Shown: piece by piece, positions 30,678-38,631 of the stretch
Layout: every line of letters starts with the position of its first letter
Position numbering within the stretch: position 1 is the first letter of the stretch
Source: Jeongeupia sp. USM3
Lineage (GTDB): Bacteria; Pseudomonadota; Gammaproteobacteria; Burkholderiales; Chitinibacteraceae
Length of the DNA: 64,000 nucleotides
Assembly: GCF_001808185.1 (NCBI RefSeq)
Contig: NZ_CP017668.1
Span: 1,116,001-1,180,000 of the forward strand
Direction of reading: 5' to 3'
Translations under genes and position numbers: made by a program
Notes under the pieces: generated by a model
The model's input: the letters and a program-made list of their open reading frames with translations, nothing else
Told to the model about the DNA's origin: nothing
Database searches by the model: none

Positions 30678-31230
30678 ACAAGGTAGTTTCTTCAACTGGA
30701 TCAAAGGGTTGGATTCGATTACACCCTTGCCCGGCCCTGGTGAAGGCGTGACACCTGTGACACGTGCCGACACCCCCGGTGTCACGACAAAAACCCTTAT
30801 GAATCAACGTTGTGACACCTGTGACACGTGTGACACCACGAAATCGACGGAGTCGGGGGAAGGCCTGCTGAGGACAGGCTCGCAGAACACCCTTCGCGCC
30901 GCCGATTTGACGAAAGAGGACTGGGGTTTGTGGCGGGAGATCACCGGACAGGTCGCCGACCATTACGATGCCACCGACACCGAAACAGCGGGCCTGATGC
31001 AGCAACTGGCAGGACAGGATCCGGACTTCCTGACCCTGTTGCTGGACGAAGCCCGACGTCATGCCCTGCCGGTGACCGCGCGCTTCGAGTTCTGGCAACT
31101 GGCCTGCCCCGGCCACGCTCTCCTGCGCGTCGTCACGCCGACGCACAGCGGCTTCATCGCCCTCCCCGCCGACTGCCCCGGCGCCCTCCTCTACCATCAG
31201 GCCACCGCCACCCTGTCCCCGATGCCTTGA
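30664..31230 (+). CDS. Hypothetical satellite protein overlapping iteron repeats
   Basis: A 188-residue frame starting at ATG 30664 (or 30667), overlapping the helicase by 14 bases. Residues about 28-60 (VTPVTRADTPGVTTKTLMNQRCDTCDTCDT) are simply the translation of the TGTGACAC iterons. From about residue 75 the protein looks normal (LTKEDWGLWREITGQVADHYDATDTETAGLMQQLAG...). Small proteins with repetitive VTPVT or CDT tracts are common after DUF927 genes. Function is unknown; origin and coding roles overlap here. Confidence 0.6.
   Translation: MMTSEQGSFFNWIKGLDSITPLPGPGEGVTPVTRADTPGVTTKTLMNQRCDTCDTCDTTKSTESGEGLLRTGSQNTLRAADLTKEDWGLWREITGQVADHYDATDTETAGLMQQLAGQDPDFLTLLLDEARRHALPVTARFEFWQLACPGHALLRVVTPTHSGFIALPADCPGALLYHQATATLSPMP
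30746..30837 (+). repeat. Iteron-like TGTGACAC cluster, probable replication origin
   Basis: GCGTGACACCTGTGACACG at 30746-30764, a partial inverted unit GGTGTCACG at 30778-30786, and three overlapping units TGTGACAC-CTGTGACAC-GTGTGACAC at 30811-30836. They lie just downstream of the primase/helicase genes. An inverted copy with the same internal spacing lies at 13411-13500. Confidence 0.65.
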
Positions 31231-31761
31231 GGGACGTGGGTCCTTCCGGATGGGGTGGCCCTCACGGGTAACGTGGCCTCGCAGGTCTGCGGCCTTCCGG
31301 TTACTGGGCATTGCTTAACAGTTAACAGACTTAACAGCGCAACCCGATAGGCTCGGGCAATGGTCAGGCCGTTACCGAAGACAGGGGGGACGTCAAAAGG
31401 TTGGAGCGCCTCCCCCTAGACCGAGTAGTCAGTCGTCTCAGAAACAGAGCTGAAAAAACATAGGGGAGGGTCTGAACCGGGCCGGAGACCGAAAAAACGG
31501 CAGGTCGATGACGTTCGAGTTGGGCAATCCATCAATCGCGGCCTGTCGGTCCTGTCTGCTGCCGGCATGCGGTGGCTCAACCGGGGAATCGGGACACTGG
31601 CCTACGCGGTTTCACAATGCCCCACTTCCGGGCATCCAAGCCACCATTCAGACATCATATGAATATTGAATACGCCTTAGTCCCGTAGAGGTGTAACGGG
31701 TGTCACTGCCTCCACTGTCGATACCCCTGCGTGACCTCAAGCTGGAGGGATACCAAAATGA

Positions 31762-31784
31762 TTTAGGGGTACATTTAGGGGTAC
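31762..31784 (+). other. Integrase arm-type binding repeats (right end)
   Basis: Two direct units TTTAGGGGTAC separated by one base-step (TTTAGGGGTACATTTAGGGG), identical to the unit upstream of the integrase at 11878-11895. This marks the right inner end of the island. Confidence 0.6.
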
Positions 31785-31836
31785 AGAATCGCCAATCCAT
31801 CGGAAAAGCATAGAATGAATGCCGCTTACACGGCAA

Positions 31837-31931
31837 TTTTCGACTCCCGCCGGCCCACAAAATGAAGTGTCACGACGTGTCGTGACACACCAAAAACCCC
31901 CGTAAAGCCTAGCTTTCGGGGGTTTTTCTTT
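31837..31931 (+). other. Candidate right attachment region (att) of the island
   Basis: TTTTCGACTCCCGCCGGCCC (31837 onward) resembles the distal half of a T-arm plus acceptor. It is followed by the palindrome GTGTCACGAC-GT-GTCGTGACAC (31867-31888) and the terminator hairpin (31892-31931) with GTAAAGCCTAGCTTTC at 31902-31917. The left end has the same order: RNA-3'-like sequence, then the hairpin. Confidence 0.5.
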
Positions 31932-32066
31932 GCCCGCAACATGCGTTCACACGCCGCTACAGCCCCCGGAGCAATCCATTTCAGCTTCCTCTCCCTGAAA
32001 TTCTTCACAATGGATTAGAATCGGCAGGAAATCATTAAGAAAGCACTTGGAATTGACAAGTAAGCC

Positions 32067-33503
32067 ATGATCCTGAACCTTTCCATTCTGACCGGGCTCG
32101 CCGTGCTGTGGCTGGGCGTGCTCGGCTTTGTCATTCCGTTCAATGCCAGCGCCATCTCCGCTCCCCGGCTTTTCGGCCTGCTGGTGCTGCCGCCCATGCT
32201 GTTCGCGCTCGGCATTGCCCTGTGGCGCCGCTGGCGTGCGGCCAAGGAGCAGGCCGACCAGGAGGCCGAGGCAGCCGCGCAGGCGGCTGCGCAAACAGAG
32301 CGCGTCGCGCAGGCCCGCGCCAGCCACGACGCCGAGCTGTGCGAGCGCCAGCATGCGGTCGACTGTCGCGCGGTGTGGGTCGACGTCATTGCCGACCCGC
32401 TGCCGGCGTGGTGCGACGATGCACCGGCGCAAACCGCCTGGCTGGCGAGCGAGCCGGCTGACGGCGAGGAAGAACGTGCGCAGGCCCTGTCGACTGCGCT
32501 GGCGCAGGTATTCGAGGCCGCACTGGCCGAAGCGCCCGGTCTCGCCTACCTGCCACTGTACGTACTGGCCGGCCATGCACAGGACGGCCGGGCCATGCTA
32601 GAACAGACCAGAACCGCCTGGATCGAGGCCGCCGAAGCATCGGGGCTCGAGCTGCCGGTGCCGACGGGCAAGTTCCTGCCCGGCAACGGCAGCATCAACG
32701 ACCGGGTCATCGCGCTGCTGCGCAACGATCCGACCCAGCCGGGACTACTGGTGCTCGGTTGCGATTCACCGCTGGCGGCGCAGCCCGAAGCCGACGAGTT
32801 CGACCCGGTCGATCCGCAGCAGGCGGAAAACCAGCGCTGGTCCGGCCAGCCCGGGCAGGCGGTGGTGCTGCAACTGTTCACCCGTCCCGGCTTGCAGGCT
32901 GCCGAGGCCGGCGAGACGAGCCAGGACCAGGCCGACCCGTACCAGCCCTACTGGGAGCGTACGCAGCAGCGCGACGGCGACGCCGGTGGCTGGGGCCGCG
33001 TTCCGGCGGAGTGGCAGGCCGGCCTGATGGCGCTGGCGCCGATCGCCCGTGTCCACCAGAGCCGCGAGCTTTATCAGGAAGACGGGCTCGCCAAGGGCAA
33101 CAAGCTGAGCCAGCAGCTGCGCGGCACCGTCGAGGCAGCACTGATCAATGCCGCGCTGCGGCCGTTGCCGTTCGATCCGGCCGAAGCGGGCGACGATCAG
33201 AGCCATGAGCTCGCATGGCTGGTGCACAACTGCGGCGGCGTCGACGTCGGTGGCTCGCGTCTGGCCGCCGTCGCCACGGTGCTGAGTTACTTTCAGAGCG
33301 AACTCAATCCGATCAACGATGCAAGCAACGTCGTCACCGAGTTCGGCGACGTCGGCGGTGCCCGCGGTGCGTTGCTGAACGCCATCGCCATCACCCGGGC
33401 CGCGGCGCTGCAAAAGCCGGTGCTGATCGCCGAGTTCGGAGCCCATAACCAGATGATCGCGAGCGTGATCCGCCACGCCGCAACCGAGGAAGCAAGCGCA
33501 TGA
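32067..33503 (+). CDS. T6SS-linked inner-membrane protein of unknown function
   Basis: A 478-residue protein with two N-terminal hydrophobic helices (about 5-27 and 33-52), a coiled-coil-prone Glu/Ala/Gln segment (55-95) and a long soluble part. The C-terminal ~120 residues (HELAWLVHNCGGVDVGGSRLAAVATVLSYF...PVLIAEFGAHNQMI) recall a thiolase/ketosynthase-like fold, but without an evident active Cys-His-His set. Its stop overlaps the PAAR gene (ATGA) and tssA follows, so it is part of the T6SS locus. The role is unknown; it could help effector or spike handling at the membrane. Confidence 0.75.
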   Translation: MILNLSILTGLAVLWLGVLGFVIPFNASAISAPRLFGLLVLPPMLFALGIALWRRWRAAKEQADQEAEAAAQAAAQTERVAQARASHDAELCERQHAVDCRAVWVDVIADPLPAWCDDAPAQTAWLASEPADGEEERAQALSTALAQVFEAALAEAPGLAYLPLYVLAGHAQDGRAMLEQTRTAWIEAAEASGLELPVPTGKFLPGNGSINDRVIALLRNDPTQPGLLVLGCDSPLAAQPEADEFDPVDPQQAENQRWSGQPGQAVVLQLFTRPGLQAAEAGETSQDQADPYQPYWERTQQRDGDAGGWGRVPAEWQAGLMALAPIARVHQSRELYQEDGLAKGNKLSQQLRGTVEAALINAALRPLPFDPAEAGDDQSHELAWLVHNCGGVDVGGSRLAAVATVLSYFQSELNPINDASNVVTEFGDVGGARGALLNAIAITRAAALQKPVLIAEFGAHNQMIASVIRHAATEEASA

Positions 33504-33763
33504 AGAAAGTCATCCGGCTTGGCGATCCGACCAGCCACGGCGGCGCGGTCGTCAGCGCGTCGCCCAATGCCAAGGCGATGGGCAAGGCAATCGCCCGGCT
33601 CGGCGATTCGGTCACCTGCCCCGAGAAAGGCCATGGCAGCGTCACCATCGTCGAGGGCGATCCCAACTGGCTGGTCGACGGCAAGCCGGTCGCGCTCGAA
33701 GGCCACAAGACCAGCTGTGGCGCCACGCTGATTTCCACCGTCCCCAACGTCGCCAAGGGCTGA
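33500..33763 (+). CDS. PAAR-repeat spike tip protein
   Basis: An 87-residue stand-alone PAAR protein: KKVIRLGDPTSHGGAV, KAIARLGDSVTCPEKGHGSVTIVEGD and KPVALEGHKTSCGATLIS. The His and Cys residues fit metal coordination at the cone tip. PAAR proteins sharpen the VgrG spike and can carry effectors. The gene is coupled to the upstream membrane-protein gene and is 7 bases before tssA. No extension domain is present, so it is a pure tip. Confidence 0.93.
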   Translation: MKKVIRLGDPTSHGGAVVSASPNAKAMGKAIARLGDSVTCPEKGHGSVTIVEGDPNWLVDGKPVALEGHKTSCGATLISTVPNVAKG

Positions 33764-33770
33764 TAAACGC

Positions 33771-34871
33771 ATGGACAACACCCAGAACGCGCGGCTCGAG
33801 CTGCTGCTCGCGCCGATTTCCAGCGATTTTCCCGGCGGCGAGGACCTCGGCTATTCGCCGCTGTTCGACGCGATCCGCGAAGCCCGTCGCGCCGACGATC
33901 CCAGCCTCGACCTCGGGGAATGGGAGTCGAGCCGCAAGAGCGCCGAATGGAGCAAGGTCCGCCAGTTGTGCGACGACGCGCTCGCCGGCAAGAGCAAGGA
34001 CCTGCAGCTCGCGGTCTGGTACACCGAAGCGCTGACCAAGACCGAAGGTATCAAAGGCACCGCCTTCGGTCTCGACCTGATCGGCGGGCTGCTGTCGCGG
34101 TTCTGGGAAACGCTCTACCCGGAATTCGACCCGCACGATTCCGACGAACGGATCGGCAAGCTCGAATGGCTGAACACCCAGCTCGGCCTCGCGCTGCGCC
34201 AGGTGCCGCTGGTGTCGCCGCAACACGGTGGCTACGACTGGTATCGCTGGCAGGAGTCACGCGAGGTCGAAAACCTGGGCCTGCGCGATCAGGATGCCCG
34301 CGCCCGCGCCATCGCCGAGGGCAAGCTCGCCGGCGACGTGTTCGACAAGGCGGTCAACGCCAGCGGCGCGGCGTGGTTTGCGCAGCTGGCCGGCGAGATC
34401 GGAACCGCACAAGCCGCATATGCCGCGCTCGACAAACAGCTCGACGAGCGCTTCGGCTACAACGCGCCGAGCCTGGCCGAAGTGCGCGACGCGCTCGCCG
34501 CGATCGGCGACGTTGCACGCCGGCTGCTCGAACAGTGCGGCGGCACCGTCCCCGCGCCCGCCGCCACTGCGGCACCGGTTGAAATCGCCCCGTTCGTTCC
34601 GCCCGCTGCGAGTCCCACGATGAATGCTCCGATCGCCAGTACCGCCATCAGCAGCGGCCCGGTCACGACCCGCGCCGACGCCGTTCGCCAGTTGCGTGAA
34701 GTCGCCCGCTACTTCCGCACCCACGAGCCGCACAGCCCGGTGGCGCTGCTCGCCGAGCGCGCCGCCAAATGGGCGGAAATGCCGCTGGAAGAATGGCTGA
34801 AGACGGTGATCAAGGACGATTCGACGCTCGGCCAGCTGAAGGAATTGCTGGATATCCGCACAAACGACTGA
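33771..34871 (+). CDS. tssA: T6SS baseplate/sheath-cap protein TssA
   Basis: A 366-residue TssA (ImpA_N). The conserved N-terminal block is visible as LLAPISSDFPGGEDLGYSPLFDAIREARR...EWSKVRQLCDDALAGKSKDLQLAVWYTEAL...GLLSRFWETLYPEFD (residues 8-120). A proline/alanine-rich linker (about 255-300) precedes a C-terminal helical domain (ADAVRQLREVARYFRTHEPHSPVALLAERAAKWAEMPLEEWL), typical of short-type TssA. TssA primes sheath polymerisation at the membrane complex. It ends at a bidirectional terminator shared with convergent clpV. Confidence 0.95.
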   Translation: MDNTQNARLELLLAPISSDFPGGEDLGYSPLFDAIREARRADDPSLDLGEWESSRKSAEWSKVRQLCDDALAGKSKDLQLAVWYTEALTKTEGIKGTAFGLDLIGGLLSRFWETLYPEFDPHDSDERIGKLEWLNTQLGLALRQVPLVSPQHGGYDWYRWQESREVENLGLRDQDARARAIAEGKLAGDVFDKAVNASGAAWFAQLAGEIGTAQAAYAALDKQLDERFGYNAPSLAEVRDALAAIGDVARRLLEQCGGTVPAPAATAAPVEIAPFVPPAASPTMNAPIASTAISSGPVTTRADAVRQLREVARYFRTHEPHSPVALLAERAAKWAEMPLEEWLKTVIKDDSTLGQLKELLDIRTND

Positions 34872-34887
34872 ATACCTCCTCTGCCCC

Positions 34888-34922
34888 AAAAACAAAACGG
34901 CCCGCTCGGGCCGTTTTGTTTT
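34888..34922. terminator. Bidirectional terminator between tssA and clpV
   Basis: AAAACAAAACGGCCC and GGGCCGTTTTGTTTT pair as a 15-bp stem with a 4-5-base loop and T-rich ends on both strands, separating convergent tssA and tssH. Confidence 0.9.
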
Positions 34923-34937
34923 GCTGATGAACCGCGA

Positions 34938-37571
34938 TCAGCTCAGTTTCACCTTGATCTCGTCGCCCTTCACGCTCACGGCGATCTTCTTCACCGGCTT
35001 GGCGGCGGCCAGACGGCCCAGCAGCTCGTTGGAGATCTTCGCCAGCACGGTCCGGGTCAGGATCGCATCGGCGTCGCGCGCGCCGCTGTCGACGTCGAAG
35101 CAGCGCGAGGTGATCAGTTCGACCAGCTCGGCCGGGAACTCGACCTTGGCATTGTGGTTGGCCTCGATCCGGCGGCGAATCTTGTCGAGCTTGAGCGCGA
35201 CGATCCTCGTGAGCACCTCGTCGCTGACCGGGAAGTACGGCACGATGGTCAGGCGGCCGAGAAAGGCCGGCTTGAACACCTTCTGCAGGGTCGGCCGCAG
35301 CACTTCGACCAGATCGTCGGCCCCCGGATCTCGGGTCTCGTCGCCGATGGTCACGCCGCCCTCGACCGCGCGCATCACCAGATCGGTGCCGGCGTTCGAC
35401 GTGAGCAGGATGATGGTGTTCTTGAAATCGACTTCGCGCCCTTCCGAATCCTCGAGCACGCCCTTGTCGAACACCTGGAAGAACAGTTCGAGTACGTCCG
35501 GGTGCGCCTTCTCGACCTCGTCGAGCAGCACCACCGAATACGGCTTGCGCCGCACCGCCTCGGTCAGCACCCCGCCCTCGCCGTAGCCGACATAACCCGG
35601 TGGCGAGCCCTTGAGGCCGGAAACGCTGTGCGCCTCCTGGTACTCGGACATATTGATCGTGATCAGGTTGCGCTCGCCGCCGTACAGCGCCTCGGCCAGC
35701 GCCAGCGCAGTTTCGGTCTTGCCGACGCCGGACGGGCCGACCAGCATGAATACGCCCTTCGGCTTGCCCGGATCGTCGAGGTTGGCCTTGGCGATCTGTA
35801 CGCGCTCGGCGATCTGCTCGAGTGCATGATCCTGACCGATGACGCGCTCGGCCAGCAGGCCGGCGAGCTTCTGCACCTGCGCCAGCTCGTTGCTGACCAT
35901 GCGGCCGAGCGGAATGCCGGTCCAGCCGCTGATCACGTCGGCGATCACGTTCTCGTCGACGCATTCGAACGCCAGCGGCAAGGCCTTGTGCAGTTCGCGC
36001 AGCTCATTGCGCTTGGCCTGCAAGGGGCTGACCTTCTTGCCCTTGGCCGGCTTGGCATCGGTCGTGGCGGCCTTGAGCGCATCAATCTCGGCCACCAGCT
36101 GCTGCTGCGCTTGCCATTTCTGCTGCAGCGTCTCGAGGTCCGCACTCAGCCCTTCACGCTGGGTCTTCAGTTCGGCGATCCGTTCGGCATGGCCTTCTTC
36201 GGCTTCGAGGGCGGCCAGTTCGCGATCGACATTCGCGATCAACGCTTCGACATCCTCGACCGGCCCCGGCCGTCCGGCACGCGACAGCGCGACGCGGGCG
36301 CAGGCGGTGTCGAGCACGCTGATCGCCTTGTCGGGCAGTTGCCGGCCGGCGATGTAGCGGCTCGACAGCATCACCGCCGCGGCGACGGCCTCGTTGAGGA
36401 TCTGTACCTTGTGGTGGCCCGCCATCGCTTCGGCGATGCCGCGCACCATCTGCACCGCGATTTCCGGCGCCGGTTCGTCGACCTTGACGACCTGGAAGCG
36501 CCGCGCCAGCGCAGCATCCTTCTCGAAATACTTCTTGTACTCGGCCCACGTCGTCGCCGCGATCGTGCGCAGCTCGCCGCGCGCCAGCGCCGGCTTGAGC
36601 AGGTTGGCGGCATCGTTCTGTCCCGCCGCGCCGCCGGCGCCGATCATCGTGTGCGCCTCGTCGATGAACAGGATGATCGGTACCGGGCTGGCCTTGACCT
36701 CGTCGATCACCTGCCTCAGCCGGTTCTCGAACTCGCCCTTGACACTCGCGCCGGCCTGCAGCAGGCCGAGGTCGAGCGTACGCAGGGTGACGCCGGCCAG
36801 CGCCGGCGGCACCTCGCCGCGGACGATCTTCAGCGCCAGTCCTTCGACGACAGCGGTCTTGCCGACGCCGGGTTCGCCGGTCAGGATCGGATTGTTCTGC
36901 CGCCGGCGCATCAGGATGTCGGTCATCAGGCGGATTTCGGCATCGCGGCCGAGCACCGGGTCGATCTTGCCGGCACGCGCCTGCGCGGTCAGGTCGATCG
37001 TGTATTTGTCGAGCCCGGGCGAACCACGCTTGCCGGCGGCCGGCACGACGATCGGGTCGCTGGCCTCCGGCACCGAATCGCTGACCGCGTTGCCGCCCTC
37101 CTCGCCATGGCGGCGCAACGCCGCGTAACCCTGACGCAGCGCCTGACGATCCAGCTTCGCCAGCGGCGCGGCCGCGCCGTTGATCGACGCACGCAGCCCG
37201 TCGTCATCGAGCAGCGCCAGCAGCAGGTCAAGGCTGGAAATCTCCTGCTCGCCATGCTCGGCGCCGGCAATCAGCCACGCCTTTTCGAGCCAGCGCGGCA
37301 GCCAGCTCGACAGCACCGGATTGCGGGTATTGCCGCGCTTGAACTGCTCGAGCGTACCGTCGAGCTCGCGCTCGAACTGCGTCAGTGGCACGCCACCGGC
37401 GCGCAGTGCGGCGGTGAAGGCGTTGTCGGTCTGGTCGATCAGCGACAGCAGGACGTGCTCGATCTCGATCTCGAAATGCGTGCGGGTCACCGCGCGGTTG
37501 GCGGCATCTTCGACCGCGGCGCGCGCGGTCGGCGTCAGCTTGGCAACCAGGGCTTTCAGTGGCGTGGACAT
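34938..37571 (-). CDS. tssH: T6SS AAA+ disaggregase ClpV (TssH)
   Basis: An 877-residue ClpV. Clp N-domain at residues 10-145; first AAA+ with GEPGVGKT (near 227) and LFIDEAHTMIGAGG; a middle coiled-coil region (about 415-505); second AAA+ with GPSGVGKTE (near 605) and VVLLDEVEKAHPDV; then the D2-small domain. ClpV extracts and recycles the contracted TssB/TssC sheath. It is the last gene of the leftward T6SS block, 40 bases after tssG, and ends 15 bases from the shared terminator. All Walker and arginine-finger regions appear intact. Confidence 0.97.
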   Translation of the reverse strand: MSTPLKALVAKLTPTARAAVEDAANRAVTRTHFEIEIEHVLLSLIDQTDNAFTAALRAGGVPLTQFERELDGTLEQFKRGNTRNPVLSSWLPRWLEKAWLIAGAEHGEQEISSLDLLLALLDDDGLRASINGAAAPLAKLDRQALRQGYAALRRHGEEGGNAVSDSVPEASDPIVVPAAGKRGSPGLDKYTIDLTAQARAGKIDPVLGRDAEIRLMTDILMRRRQNNPILTGEPGVGKTAVVEGLALKIVRGEVPPALAGVTLRTLDLGLLQAGASVKGEFENRLRQVIDEVKASPVPIILFIDEAHTMIGAGGAAGQNDAANLLKPALARGELRTIAATTWAEYKKYFEKDAALARRFQVVKVDEPAPEIAVQMVRGIAEAMAGHHKVQILNEAVAAAVMLSSRYIAGRQLPDKAISVLDTACARVALSRAGRPGPVEDVEALIANVDRELAALEAEEGHAERIAELKTQREGLSADLETLQQKWQAQQQLVAEIDALKAATTDAKPAKGKKVSPLQAKRNELRELHKALPLAFECVDENVIADVISGWTGIPLGRMVSNELAQVQKLAGLLAERVIGQDHALEQIAERVQIAKANLDDPGKPKGVFMLVGPSGVGKTETALALAEALYGGERNLITINMSEYQEAHSVSGLKGSPPGYVGYGEGGVLTEAVRRKPYSVVLLDEVEKAHPDVLELFFQVFDKGVLEDSEGREVDFKNTIILLTSNAGTDLVMRAVEGGVTIGDETRDPGADDLVEVLRPTLQKVFKPAFLGRLTIVPYFPVSDEVLTRIVALKLDKIRRRIEANHNAKVEFPAELVELITSRCFDVDSGARDADAILTRTVLAKISNELLGRLAAAKPVKKIAVSVKGDEIKVKLS

Positions 37572-37611
37572 GGTGGTTTCTCTTGTGGATGTCGTTTTGG
37601 GTCGGTACGCG

Positions 37612-38631
37612 TCAGTGCAACAGGGTGTAGCTCATTTCATCGGGGTCGGACTTCGGCATCGCGGCGACCAGCCAGGCATTGCCGCCCAGCCGCAACGGCG
37701 CCGCCTCGTCAAGTACCGGCTTGGGCGTATCGCGCTTGTCGAGCACCAGCCGCACGTCGCAGGCCAGGCCGTGGCCGAGCGCGAACTGCAGCAGTTGCTG
37801 CAACGCATCGGCACCGGCACCGCCGGGCAGCAGCGCATCGAAGCGCGCGCGGCGCAGCGGTCCGAGCCTGAGTTCGACCTTGGTCTGGCGGTCCCAGATC
37901 CGGCTGCCCGCGAATGCCGACAGTCCAAGTTCGCAGCCACTCTGGCCCAGCTGTGACTGTTCGTCGCGCGGGACGGTCATCCACTGGCCGGCGAACTGGC
38001 CCAGCTCGGCGCGCACGTCGAAGAAACCCTCGATCAAGGTGACCAGCGCCTGGCTCGACAGCGGCTTCTGGCTCAGCAGGCCGGCGTAGTAGATGAACAA
38101 CGTTTCGTCGAGCCCCTCGTCACCGCCGAGCCGGTCACGCAGCCGTGACAGCCCCAGCCCGGCCAGATCGAGCAGGTTGCGCGAGAAGCCTTCGGTTTCG
38201 CCGGCCTCGGCCGCCAGCCAGAAGCGGTACTTGCGCCAGGCGCCGTAGAACAGCGAAACCGCCCGGTGGCTGAACAGGTCGAAGAAGCCGTGCAGGGCGG
38301 TATCGCGATAGTGCTGGCGGCGCTCGATCAGGAGCTCGGTATAGCTGGTCGGCAGCACGCCGGACGGTCCGGTCAGCCCCATGAAGGCCACCCCCAGTTC
38401 ATCCGGTGCGCCCGATTCGGCCTCGGCCGGCTGGTAGCGCGTCAGCTCGCTCGGCGGAAACGACAGTGTCGCCAGCGTGCGGAAACGCAGCTTCTCGGGC
38501 AGCGGACCGCGCCGCTTGCCGGGTGCGGCCAGCGACAAGAGCCGAACCGCCTGGAAAAATCCGTACTGCGTCGCGTCGGCGGCGATTTCGCCGCTCAGAT
38601 CACGATGGCTTCGCCCGCGCGTGCCGGCCAT
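37612..38631 (-). CDS. tssG: T6SS baseplate protein TssG
   Basis: 339 residues from ATG 38631 (MAGTRGRSHRDL). The family pattern is clear: DATQYGFFQAVRLLSLAAPG, LRFRTLATLSFPPSE, VAFMGLTGPSGVLPTSYTELLIERR, ALHGFFDLFSHRAVSLFYGAWRKYRF. The frame is open much further upstream (to 39588), but that part lies wholly inside tssF and is rejected. It overlaps tssF by 37 bases, the usual coupled arrangement. TssG forms the baseplate wedge with TssE, TssF and TssK. Confidence 0.93.
   Translation of the reverse strand: MAGTRGRSHRDLSGEIAADATQYGFFQAVRLLSLAAPGKRRGPLPEKLRFRTLATLSFPPSELTRYQPAEAESGAPDELGVAFMGLTGPSGVLPTSYTELLIERRQHYRDTALHGFFDLFSHRAVSLFYGAWRKYRFWLAAEAGETEGFSRNLLDLAGLGLSRLRDRLGGDEGLDETLFIYYAGLLSQKPLSSQALVTLIEGFFDVRAELGQFAGQWMTVPRDEQSQLGQSGCELGLSAFAGSRIWDRQTKVELRLGPLRRARFDALLPGGAGADALQQLLQFALGHGLACDVRLVLDKRDTPKPVLDEAAPLRLGGNAWLVAAMPKSDPDEMSYTLLH

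Larger units (their letters stand above)
31231..32066. other. Non-coding right end of the island
   Basis: 835 bp without a supportable gene. It holds a triple TTAACAG repeat at about 31315-31338, integrase-arm-like repeats at 31762-31784, a tRNA/tmRNA 3'-like fragment at 31837-31858, a 10-bp-arm inverted repeat at 31867-31888, and the island-end terminator repeat at 31892-31931. The last ~130 bases should include the promoter of the rightward T6SS genes; AGAAT-like -10 sequences are present near 32015. Confidence 0.6.

Noticed and set aside
35154..37871. A 905-codon plus-strand frame opposite clpV
   Set aside because: Antisense shadow in GC-rich DNA; the minus strand encodes an intact ClpV with Walker motifs.
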